Assembly (NCBI GenBank): GCA_003978375.1
Contig: QNZW01000202.1
Location: 1-5,676 of the forward strand
DNA length: 5,676 bases
Source of the DNA: Sulfurovum sp.
GTDB lineage: Bacteria > Campylobacterota > Campylobacteria > Campylobacterales > Sulfurovaceae
Reading direction: 5' to 3'
Under the pieces are notes generated by a model. The model was not told where the DNA came from. It saw only the letters and a program-made list of their open reading frames with translations, and made no database searches. The translations under genes and the position numbers were made by a program. Positions 1 to 5,676 of the stretch are shown piece after piece. Numbering within the stretch: the first letter of the stretch is position 1; every line of letters starts with the position of its first letter.

Positions 1-332
1 AAATACCTTCTATAAAGATGCATACAAATAAAGATGCATTTATACGTATAATAGACAATATTTTGAGTAATGCTGGAAAGTATAATAGTGCAGATGGACA
101 TGTAAATATAGTATTTGAAAACCACAATCTATTGATAAGCGATACAGGCAAAGGGATAAAAAATATTTCAAAAGTATTTGATAGATACTATAAAGAACAA
201 GATAGAGGAATAGGTATAGGATTGCATATTGTAAAAAAACTTTGTGATGAGTTAATGATTTCTATCCATATACAAAGTAAACAGATGAAAGGAACGAAAA
301 TAACATTAGACTTGACCCATGTATTAGTCTAA
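1..332 (+). CDS. Sensor histidine kinase, C-terminal ATP-binding domain (partial, 5' end outside window)
   Basis: This is the catalytic ATP-binding (HATPase_c) end of a two-component sensor kinase, which binds ATP and phosphorylates a histidine in the missing upstream part. The frame is open to the window edge (first full codon at 3), and the ATG at 18 lies inside the domain, so it is not the real start. Numbering from that Met: N-box with Asn14 and Asn18 followed by Lys21-Tyr22; G1 box DTGKGI at 42-47; F-box FDRYYKE at 54-60; G2 box GIGIGL at 64-69. The ATP lid between F-box and G2 is very short. The protein ends about 35 residues after G2, as usual for this fold. The sensor and dimerisation domains are not visible, so the stimulus is unknown, and any partner response regulator would lie upstream. 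The last 9 bases overlap the 3' end of the opposite-strand lipoprotein gene. Confidence 0.9.
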   Translation, partial: IPSIKMHTNKDAFIRIIDNILSNAGKYNSADGHVNIVFENHNLLISDTGKGIKNISKVFDRYYKEQDRGIGIGLHIVKKLCDELMISIHIQSKQMKGTKITLDLTHVLV

Positions 333-1448
333 CTGATTGGTTTGTTTATTTTTCATTAAGAGCATAATACGTTCTTTATATTTAATATTTTTATTTTTTT
401 TGTATGCTTCGATTAACTCTTCAAGTGAACCTTCTCTAAGAATTTTTTCTTCTCGTAAAGATATTTTTCTTTTGGTTAAGGTATTGTATTGAATATAAGA
501 CAAAGTTTGTGCTGTTGAAGGTTTAGAAAGATATGAAGAGAGTTCTTCAAGAGAAGCTTGCCTCATATAGAAAAAATAAGATTTTTCATTAGGGACTTTT
601 TTTTGTGTAGAAGGAGATATGTTTTGTGTAATATTTCTTTCTTTGGATACTTCTTTTTTTAGTGAGACATGTGATTTATGCGACTTTTCTTTTTTGTTAG
701 GTGTATGTTTTTTAAGAATCTTTTTTATATGTTTGGTCGTATTCTTTTTTTTCACTATTTTTTCTTTTGTAACAGAGGATTTAAGCGGTTTCTTTACGAA
801 AGACTTTGTCTGATAGCCTAATTTTTTCGCAATGATATGTAATTGATTTTTTTCTTTTTTTGTTGAGGCATATTTTTTGTAATACTGATAGTCATAATTG
901 ATAAGTTTTTTAGGTAGCTTTGTGTTGATATGTTGTATCTTGCTTGCATTATAGGTTTTAAGGGCTGTTTGATACAATTTTTGAAGTTTTGAATAATCTT
1001 TGACTTCGACCAAAAGTGTTTTAACATTTTTATAACGTTTTAGTGATACGGAAGTAAGAAAGCCTTTATTCTCCGGTGATTGCATTGTTTTGAATCCTTG
1101 ATGGGATAAAAGTTTAAGTATCGATGTATAGTCTGTTTTTTTATTACTATTGAGTACAACAGGTTTTTGCTTAGGTTGGGAAAGATTATAGAAAATAAAT
1201 TTATTTCTACGATGCAACAATAGACCTAAAATATTTTTTTGATTATGATAAACGTAATGATATTTTTCTCCATTAGGAAAGAGATAAAGGTCACGTCTAG
1301 GAAGATAAGCCCTATGTTCTTTAACATAAGGAGAATATTTTACAACGGTTACAGTATCAAGATCAAATTGTTGTTCTTTGACAAAAAAATTATGCACAGA
1401 ACAACCGTTCAAGAGTATAATAAAAAGCACTAAAAGTCTATACAGCAT
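324..1448 (-). CDS. Putative lipoprotein with Lys-rich central region, function unknown
   Basis: I do not recognise a family for this 374-residue protein. It begins with a short basic-hydrophobic signal (residues 1-15) ending in L-N-G-Cys16, a plausible though not ideal lipobox because Asn at -2 is uncommon. Ser follows the Cys, so the mature protein is probably a lipid-anchored envelope protein facing the periplasm. Residues 30-90 are rich in Tyr, Phe and Val and look like beta structure. Residues 105-165 look like a mixed alpha/beta domain. Residues 211-270 hold 21 lysines in 60 and look disordered or extended. The C-terminal ~80 residues are helical, with the motif SLEEL at 299-303 and again at 341-345. 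The start is supported by an AGGGA Shine-Dalgarno at 1458-1462, nine bases upstream of the ATG, and by the lipoprotein signal directly after it. It lies downstream of the PTS operon on the same strand, after a 112-bp gap with its own promoter. Confidence 0.8.
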   Translation of the reverse strand: MLYRLLVLFIILLNGCSVHNFFVKEQQFDLDTVTVVKYSPYVKEHRAYLPRRDLYLFPNGEKYHYVYHNQKNILGLLLHRRNKFIFYNLSQPKQKPVVLNSNKKTDYTSILKLLSHQGFKTMQSPENKGFLTSVSLKRYKNVKTLLVEVKDYSKLQKLYQTALKTYNASKIQHINTKLPKKLINYDYQYYKKYASTKKEKNQLHIIAKKLGYQTKSFVKKPLKSSVTKEKIVKKKNTTKHIKKILKKHTPNKKEKSHKSHVSLKKEVSKERNITQNISPSTQKKVPNEKSYFFYMRQASLEELSSYLSKPSTAQTLSYIQYNTLTKRKISLREEKILREGSLEELIEAYKKNKNIKYKERIMLLMKNKQTNQLD

Positions 1449-1482
1449 TCAAAAAATTCCCTAAATTAAGTATTCACCCTAT

Positions 1483-1491
1483 ATTCTACCA
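1483..1491 (-). promoter_or_regulatory. Probable extended -10 promoter for the lipoprotein gene
   Basis: Read on the minus strand, the sequence is TGG-TAGAAT: a TGn extension followed by a hexamer matching TATAAT at 5 of 6 positions. It lies 34 bases upstream of the ATG at 1448. Transcription would start near 1475 and leave a leader of about 27 bases containing the AGGGA ribosome-binding site. A TTGACA sits immediately upstream, but only 3 bases from the box, too close to act as its -35. It could instead serve a weaker AATACT box 17 bases downstream. The call is from motif matching only. Confidence 0.45.
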
Positions 1492-1560
1492 TGTCAAATG
1501 TTAAACTATAATAGAAAAGCGTATAAACTTAATCTAAATTCAGTTCATGTAGCAATTAAA

Positions 1561-2946
1561 CTAATTATTTTGTAAATATATTTTTATTTTTTCAGCGACA
1601 CTTTCTGCCTTTGTTCCTAAAATAATTTGAATACTTTTTTTATCGGGACGAATAATACCTTTGGCACCCAATAAAATAAAAGGTTCATCTTTTAGTATGC
1701 TACTATCCTTGACAGACATTCGTAAGCGTGTAATGCAAGCATCTGTATGAATAATATTTTCTTTGCCGCCTAATGCCTCTATAAAGGATAATGTCTTATC
1801 GTCCACTTGAGATATTTCTGTGGCTATTGTTTCTTCAAAAATATTTAGTTTTAAAAGTTTAATTGTATAGTGAGTGACAATAAAATAGATAAAAGCAAAT
1901 ATACCTCCTAGAGGTAAAATAAGAAGAGGATTTGTTGCAAGTTTGTAGTTAATGATATAATCTATTAAACCAGCAGAAAAACCAAATCCTGCATGAATAT
2001 TAAGCATTTGTGCAAGTGCCAATGCCAGACCAGTAAGTAAGGCATGAATGACAAAAAGTGCAGGCGCTATGAAAAGAAATAAAAATTCTAAAGGCTCTGT
2101 GATACCTGTTAAAAATGAGGTAAAAGCAACACCTGCTAAAAGTGCACCTACCTTTTTGCGTGAAGCTTTAGGTGTATTAAGATACATGGCATATGCCATA
2201 GCAGGAAGTCCAAACATCATAATAACATAAAATCCAGACATATACGTACCCGCAGTTTTATCTCCTGCAAAAAAACGATGAAGATCGCCATTGGCTACCA
2301 TCTCTGCACCATCCTTTATATAGGTGTATTCTCCAAGCTGAAACCAAAAAATAGAGTTTAAGATATGGTGCAACCCTAAAGGAATAAGAAGACGATTAAG
2401 CGTCCCGTAAATGAATGTTCCTACTTCTTTGAGTCCTATGATAGCATTGGAAAAAGCATCAATACCAGCTTGTGCATAGTGCCAGAAAAAACCTGCCAAT
2501 ATGCCCACACCTATGGCAACGAGTGCTGTAATAATAGGCACAAAGCGTTTTCCTCCAAAAAATCCTAAAAATTCTGGAAGTTTTATTGTATAAAAACGGT
2601 TATAAAGAGAACCAGCGAGTACTCCCATAATAATACCAACAAATACACCCATATTAACGTCTTTATCAATGCTTGTGTATACTGCTTTTGCAATAAGAAC
2701 ACCAATGGCACCAGCAAGTGCAGCAGCACCATCATTGTTTTTTGCAAGTCCATAGGCAATACCTATACCAAAAAGAAGATCTAAATGAGAAAAAATACTC
2801 TCACCAGCAGCTTTCATAATGGAGGCTACTTCTGCAGGAACAATTGGAATATCTCCAAAACCTAAACGTAAAAGTAATGCAGCAACAGGTAAAACGGCAA
2901 TTGGGGTCATTAATGCTTTCCCAATTTTTTGCAGTAAGTTAAACAT
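1561..2946 (-). CDS. nagE: PTS permease EIICB, N-acetylglucosamine (NagE) type, no IIA domain
   Basis: This integral inner-membrane sugar transporter of the glucose-family PTS should import and phosphorylate a hexose, most likely N-acetylglucosamine. Similarity to remembered E. coli NagE runs along the whole chain: TPIAVLPVAALLLR near the N-terminus (14-27), NMGVFVGIIMG (98-108), FFGGKRFVPI (129-138), NRLLIPLGLHHILN (184-197) and the substrate-site motif GITEPLEFLF (281-290, Glu284). The IIC domain spans about residues 1-365 with roughly ten hydrophobic segments. A short linker leads to IIB (about 383-461) with the phosphorylation site in DACITRLR (Cys404; Cys412 in E. coli). E. coli NagE continues into a IIA domain to about 648 residues, whereas this protein stops at 461, shortly after IIB. 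The gene starts inside the last codons of the HPr-EI gene and is probably translationally coupled to it. The IICB class is very sure; GlcNAc rather than glucose specificity is likely but inferred from similarity. Confidence 0.93.
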   Translation of the reverse strand: MFNLLQKIGKALMTPIAVLPVAALLLRLGFGDIPIVPAEVASIMKAAGESIFSHLDLLFGIGIAYGLAKNNDGAAALAGAIGVLIAKAVYTSIDKDVNMGVFVGIIMGVLAGSLYNRFYTIKLPEFLGFFGGKRFVPIITALVAIGVGILAGFFWHYAQAGIDAFSNAIIGLKEVGTFIYGTLNRLLIPLGLHHILNSIFWFQLGEYTYIKDGAEMVANGDLHRFFAGDKTAGTYMSGFYVIMMFGLPAMAYAMYLNTPKASRKKVGALLAGVAFTSFLTGITEPLEFLFLFIAPALFVIHALLTGLALALAQMLNIHAGFGFSAGLIDYIINYKLATNPLLILPLGGIFAFIYFIVTHYTIKLLKLNIFEETIATEISQVDDKTLSFIEALGGKENIIHTDACITRLRMSVKDSSILKDEPFILLGAKGIIRPDKKSIQIILGTKAESVAEKIKIYLQNN

Positions 2947-4768
2947 CTCTAATCTCCTCTTTTGTTTGTGCGATATGCTTGGGAGAAACAGAAAGCGTCT
3001 CTAGCCCTAGATCTAAAAGTTTTGGTATGGCTTGTTTGTTACTTGCTAATTCTCCACAAATACTTACAGGCTTTGTTGTATGATGCATAATGAAATCTAA
3101 AGCATGAAAGACAGCAGGAGATAATGGATTGGTTGTAAGTGTAGTATGCGTTCTTTCTATAGCAAATAAATATTGTGTCAAATCGTTTGTTCCTATTGAA
3201 TAAAAATCAACCTCTTTGTTGAAAGACTCAAGTAAAAAAAGTGTAGAGGGTACTTCTATCATAATACCAAAAGAGATATGACTGATATTGATGTTGTTTT
3301 CTTTGGCAAGCGTTTGTGCTATTTTTTTGATTTCAATAAATTCAGAGACACAAGATATCATGGGAAACATAATTTTAATTTTTTTGCCATTTGCAGCAGT
3401 TAAAATGGCAAGTAACTGCTCTTTTATAAGTTTGGGATGTGTTTGAAAAAGACGAATACCTCGTATGCCTAAAAAAGGATTGTGTTCATGTGGGAGTTGA
3501 ATATAAGGTAAGGATTTATCACCTCCTACATCCAAAGTACGTACTGTAGTGGAGGGAAAGAGATCAAATATTTTACGATAGGTATCTACTTGTAATTGAA
3601 AATCAGGTTTTTGTTCTTTAAATAAAAATTCTGTACGAAAAAGACCAATACCATCGGCACCCTCTTTTTTGGCTATTTCTGCAGATCGTAAATCAGAAAT
3701 ATTGGCAGAAACTTTAATGTATTTGCCTTTTTTTGTATAGGCTTTTTCAAAACGCTTTTCATAGGCTTTAGATATTTGATTTTGATATTGCTTTTGTATC
3801 GTTTTGGCTTCTTGAAAATCTGCTTCAGAAGGCGAAATAAGTAATAGACCACTATAGGTATCTAATATCACACGTGTATGAGGATACTTAGAGATATCTT
3901 GTGTTAAAATAAGTGAAGGAATTCCCGCCGCTCGAAGTAAAATGGCTGTATGCGAAGTAAGAGTCGATTCTTTTAAAATAACACCTGCTACCTGGGTGTT
4001 TTCTAAGGCAAGAATATCACTTGGAAGTAAATCTTTAGCGATTAAAATAAATGCTTCTTTGGGAAATGATAGGTTTGTGCTGTAGCCCAAATAAGATTTA
4101 ACCCTTTGGAGTATGTCTAAATAGTCTACACGTTTACTTTCAAGTTTGCCTCCTTCTAATGCTTCTATTTCTTTATAAATACGTTGTTCAAAATTTTCGA
4201 ATGTGCCCTCTTCTTTTGCAAGTGAAGCAAGTAGTTCTTTTTGTGCCATATAGATCATTGTATTTTCATTATTTTTATCTGTAGAATAAAGTTTTTCTAA
4301 GTCATTTGTTGCATAGGTTATTGCCTCTATAAAAGTTGTTTTGATCTCTTCATAATGTTCGGTTTGCTCATGGGTAAATAATGGAGCAATAGCAATACCT
4401 TCATAAATACTTTCTCCATATAAACATGCCCCTAAATAATGATGTTCTTTTTTTTGAATATGTTTGATTGGTTCATCATTTTGCATCAGTGTATGAAAGG
4501 TTTTGCTAAGTACATTGAGTGCCTCTTTAGCAGAAGAACCCTTAGCAATTAGGGTAAAGGAGTCTCCTTTGTCTAAATTTAAAGCAAGGAGTGCATTGAC
4601 TGATTTTGTATCTACAGTTTGATGTTTGAATGAAGCCTTAATCACACAATCAAAGGATTTTGCTTTGGAAACAAAAACAGCAATAGGACGTAGATGAAAC
4701 CCAGAATTTGATGTAACAGTAAGGGTTGTTTTATAGGGTTTAGAAAATAAATTTTTAAAAAATTTCAT
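2939..4768 (-). CDS. HPr-Enzyme I fusion, PEP-protein phosphotransferase of the PTS
   Basis: This cytoplasmic protein fuses the two general PTS energy-coupling proteins. HPr covers about residues 14-95: GFHLRP with the phosphorylated His25 and conserved Arg27, and TKSVNA with Ser56 at the position of the regulatory Ser46. A linker (about 96-115) leads to Enzyme I. That begins near GIAIAPLF (124-131) and carries the phospho-histidine in LTSHTAI (His273), then GLFRTEFLF (375-383), DVGGDK (413-418), NPFLGIRGIRL (430-440), GIMIEVPS (501-508), SIGTNDLTQY (524-533) and the catalytic Cys571 in ICGELAS. All PEP-site motifs look intact, so it should be active. At 609 residues it is shorter than a full HPr plus a ~575-residue EI. 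Unlike FPr-type multidomain proteins it has no EIIA domain. The start has a weak AAAGAG Shine-Dalgarno (4773-4778) only four bases away, and no other in-frame ATG precedes HPr. It is the first gene of the operon with the permease. Confidence 0.93.
   Translation of the reverse strand: MKFFKNLFSKPYKTTLTVTSNSGFHLRPIAVFVSKAKSFDCVIKASFKHQTVDTKSVNALLALNLDKGDSFTLIAKGSSAKEALNVLSKTFHTLMQNDEPIKHIQKKEHHYLGACLYGESIYEGIAIAPLFTHEQTEHYEEIKTTFIEAITYATNDLEKLYSTDKNNENTMIYMAQKELLASLAKEEGTFENFEQRIYKEIEALEGGKLESKRVDYLDILQRVKSYLGYSTNLSFPKEAFILIAKDLLPSDILALENTQVAGVILKESTLTSHTAILLRAAGIPSLILTQDISKYPHTRVILDTYSGLLLISPSEADFQEAKTIQKQYQNQISKAYEKRFEKAYTKKGKYIKVSANISDLRSAEIAKKEGADGIGLFRTEFLFKEQKPDFQLQVDTYRKIFDLFPSTTVRTLDVGGDKSLPYIQLPHEHNPFLGIRGIRLFQTHPKLIKEQLLAILTAANGKKIKIMFPMISCVSEFIEIKKIAQTLAKENNINISHISFGIMIEVPSTLFLLESFNKEVDFYSIGTNDLTQYLFAIERTHTTLTTNPLSPAVFHALDFIMHHTTKPVSICGELASNKQAIPKLLDLGLETLSVSPKHIAQTKEEIRDV
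2953..2960 (-). promoter_or_regulatory. Ribosome-binding site of the permease gene inside the HPr-EI gene
   Basis: On the minus strand this reads AGAGGAGA, a strong Shine-Dalgarno whose AGGAG core (2954-2958) lies seven bases upstream of the permease ATG at 2946-2944. It is embedded in the last codons of the HPr-EI gene, whose stop codon is at 2941-2939. The two reading frames overlap by 8 bp. This fixes the permease start and suggests that ribosomes finishing HPr-EI help initiate the permease. Confidence 0.8.
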
Positions 4769-4796
4769 AATACTCTTTATTGTTTTAGTAACGTGA

Positions 4797-4805
4797 ATTA
4801 TAGCA
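4797..4805 (-). promoter_or_regulatory. Extended -10 promoter of the PTS operon
   Basis: On the minus strand this reads TGC-TATAAT: a perfect -10 hexamer with a TGn extension, 28 bases upstream of the HPr-EI ATG. The predicted start of transcription is near 4790, giving a leader of about 22 bases. There is no good -35 match at 16-18 bases, which is acceptable for an extended -10 promoter and common in Campylobacterota. I see no clear operator palindrome or riboswitch in the 81-bp intergenic region. Confidence 0.6.
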
Positions 4806-4814
4806 AATTTTAGT

Positions 4815-4820
4815 TATACT
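4815..4820 (+). promoter_or_regulatory. Possible -10 box for the rightward AAA+ ATPase gene
   Basis: TATACT matches the -10 consensus at 5 of 6 positions and would start transcription near 4827, about 23 bases before the GTG start. No TG extension or clear -35 is visible. A second candidate, TATCAT at 4826-4831, lies too close to the ribosome-binding site to be preferred. Transcription could also enter from a promoter not recognised here. Confidence 0.35.
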
Positions 4821-4837
4821 CAGTTTATCATAGAAGT

Positions 4838-4842
4838 GAGGA
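4838..4842 (+). promoter_or_regulatory. Shine-Dalgarno that fixes the GTG start of the rightward gene
   Basis: GAGGA lies seven bases before the GTG at 4850-4852. The first in-frame ATG is about 50 codons further in, so this site decides the start. Confidence 0.7.
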
Positions 4843-4849
4843 ATATATA

Positions 4850-5676
4850 GTGAAACACCTTATTAATTTTATAGAGGGGAAAGAGGTACAAAAAACCTCA
4901 ATTTTTGAACATTTAAAGTGTAGTAAAGAGGAGGCTGAACTGTTACAATATATTTGTAAACGGTATGCCAAAGGACTTGAAGAAGTTTCTGTATTGGAAA
5001 TGCTTCAAGAACATTTTTCTACAGAAAATTATGCCTATTTAAATAAGTTGAATGTAGTGAAAAACCTTCTTGATTTAGGCTGGGTGATACAGATGAGTTT
5101 TGGACAAGTCAAGGCACATGAAGCATCAAAATTAGAACTTTTAAATGCTTCTTTGACACCCAGTATTTCGCTTTTACGATTACTTGAAGAGGGATCGTTA
5201 GAAATTTTTCTACCAGAAGTTAAACCTTATACAGATCACCTTGAGTATTTACAAGATCAATTTGATATGGTCTCTTTACTGCATACTATTGCTACATTTA
5301 AGCAAGGATTTACAGACAACTCTTTAAGTATTGGTCGGTTAAAAAATAAATTGACACTCTTAACCACACGTATAGAAGAGCGTGTCAAAATGACAGAAAC
5401 ACCTATAGATGTAGAAGAATTTTTTAAAGAAAAAGAATTAGATGAAAAAGAAAGACGTATTTTTTTGGCCTTGTTAAAAGAAGAATATTCTGGAGGAGAA
5501 GGTCAATTTAGAGATATGAATACGCTTATAGAACTTATTAGTTTTGATGAATATGAAAAAATTAAAAATAGAGCCCTGCTAGAAGATGGTGCCAAGCTTA
5601 TTACAGAAGATATTATAGATTATGAAGAGATATTAAATATGTTTGGAGGCGTGAGCCGTTCTTTTTATTTGGAAGA
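4850..5676 (+). CDS. Probable AAA+ ATPase, N-terminal region (partial, runs off right edge)
   Basis: The frame opens at GTG 4850 and stays open for 275 codons to the window end with no stop, so the gene is cut by the edge. What is visible is acidic, largely helical and soluble, with no signal peptide or membrane segment. Residues 1-80 look like a small helical domain. TPSISLLRLLEEGSLE (103-118) and PYTDHLEYLQDQF (126-138) resemble the N-terminal part of CDC48-like AAA+ ATPases that I associate with Campylobacterota. Residues about 186-265, with ELDEKERRIFLALLKEEYS, fit the winged-helix-like segment that precedes the ATPase module in that group. The Walker A, Walker B and arginine-finger motifs, which would prove the call, lie beyond the window, so it rests on resemblance only. 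The gene is divergent from the PTS operon across 81 bp. Its partner and substrate are unknown. Confidence 0.6.
   Translation, partial: MKHLINFIEGKEVQKTSIFEHLKCSKEEAELLQYICKRYAKGLEEVSVLEMLQEHFSTENYAYLNKLNVVKNLLDLGWVIQMSFGQVKAHEASKLELLNASLTPSISLLRLLEEGSLEIFLPEVKPYTDHLEYLQDQFDMVSLLHTIATFKQGFTDNSLSIGRLKNKLTLLTTRIEERVKMTETPIDVEEFFKEKELDEKERRIFLALLKEEYSGGEGQFRDMNTLIELISFDEYEKIKNRALLEDGAKLITEDIIDYEEILNMFGGVSRSFYLE

Noticed and set aside
18..20. ATG at 18 as the start of a small stand-alone ATPase-domain gene
   Set aside because: The frame is open to the window edge, and the Met falls just before the N-box, inside the conserved fold. A truncated sensor kinase is the simpler reading.
619..1433. Open frames at 619-813 (+), 818-1027 (-) and 1239-1433 (+)
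   Set aside because: They lie wholly inside the lipoprotein gene in other frames, have no ribosome-binding site and encode compositionally biased, family-less peptides.
1492..1500. TTGACA upstream of the lipoprotein gene as the -35 of the TAGAAT box
   Set aside because: The spacing is only three bases. A -35 needs about 17, so the extended -10 is the better explanation.
1526..1545. AT-rich imperfect inverted repeat after the permease stop, a possible terminator
   Set aside because: It has a stem of four plus three base pairs with one mismatch, almost no G-C pairs and no T-run after it on the minus strand. It is too weak to call a terminator.
2048..3004. Plus-strand open frames at 2048-2230 and 2819-3004
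   Set aside because: They are antisense to the well-supported permease and HPr-EI coding regions and lack any recognisable domain.
4819..4840. CTCA...TGAG inverted repeat in the divergent promoter region as an operator
   Set aside because: The arms are only four bases, separated by 14, and do not extend; this is expected by chance in a region of this size.

Overview
This AT-rich window has long A/T homopolymer runs and tightly packed genes. The best lineage guess is a Campylobacterota (epsilonproteobacterial) genome of the Sulfurimonas/Sulfurovum kind. That rests on base composition, Lys-rich proteins, promoters with recognisable -10 boxes but poor -35 boxes, and an AAA+ ATPase N-terminal region of a type I associate with that phylum. 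It is an inference, since no rRNA or other phylogenetic marker is present.

Layout, left to right. (1) Positions 1-332 (+): the last ~110 residues of a sensor histidine kinase, consisting of its ATP-binding domain; the rest lies outside the window. (2) 324-1448 (-): an unrecognised lipoprotein with a very Lys-rich middle, convergent with the kinase and overlapping it by 9 bp. (3) 1449-1560: a spacer with a probable extended -10 promoter for the lipoprotein. (4) 1561-2946 (-): a NagE-type N-acetylglucosamine/glucose-family PTS permease with IIC and IIB domains but no IIA. (5) 2939-4768 (-): an HPr-Enzyme I fusion, overlapping the permease gene by 8 bp, so 4 and 5 form an operon transcribed leftward. 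(6) 4769-4849: a short divergent promoter region with a TGC-TATAAT box for the PTS operon. (7) 4850-5676 (+): a GTG-initiated gene running off the right edge, probably the N-terminal part of an AAA+ ATPase.

How they work together: the fusion protein should take phosphate from PEP on EI His273 and pass it to HPr His25. The permease should receive it on IIB Cys404 and phosphorylate the incoming sugar. The EIIA step between HPr and IIB is encoded by neither protein nor by anything else in the window, so it must come from elsewhere or be replaced. No nagA, nagB or regulator gene is present. The lipoprotein has its own promoter and no evident functional link to the PTS. No RNA genes, CRISPR arrays, insertion sequences or convincing terminators were seen, and no gene-free stretch exceeds 300 bases.
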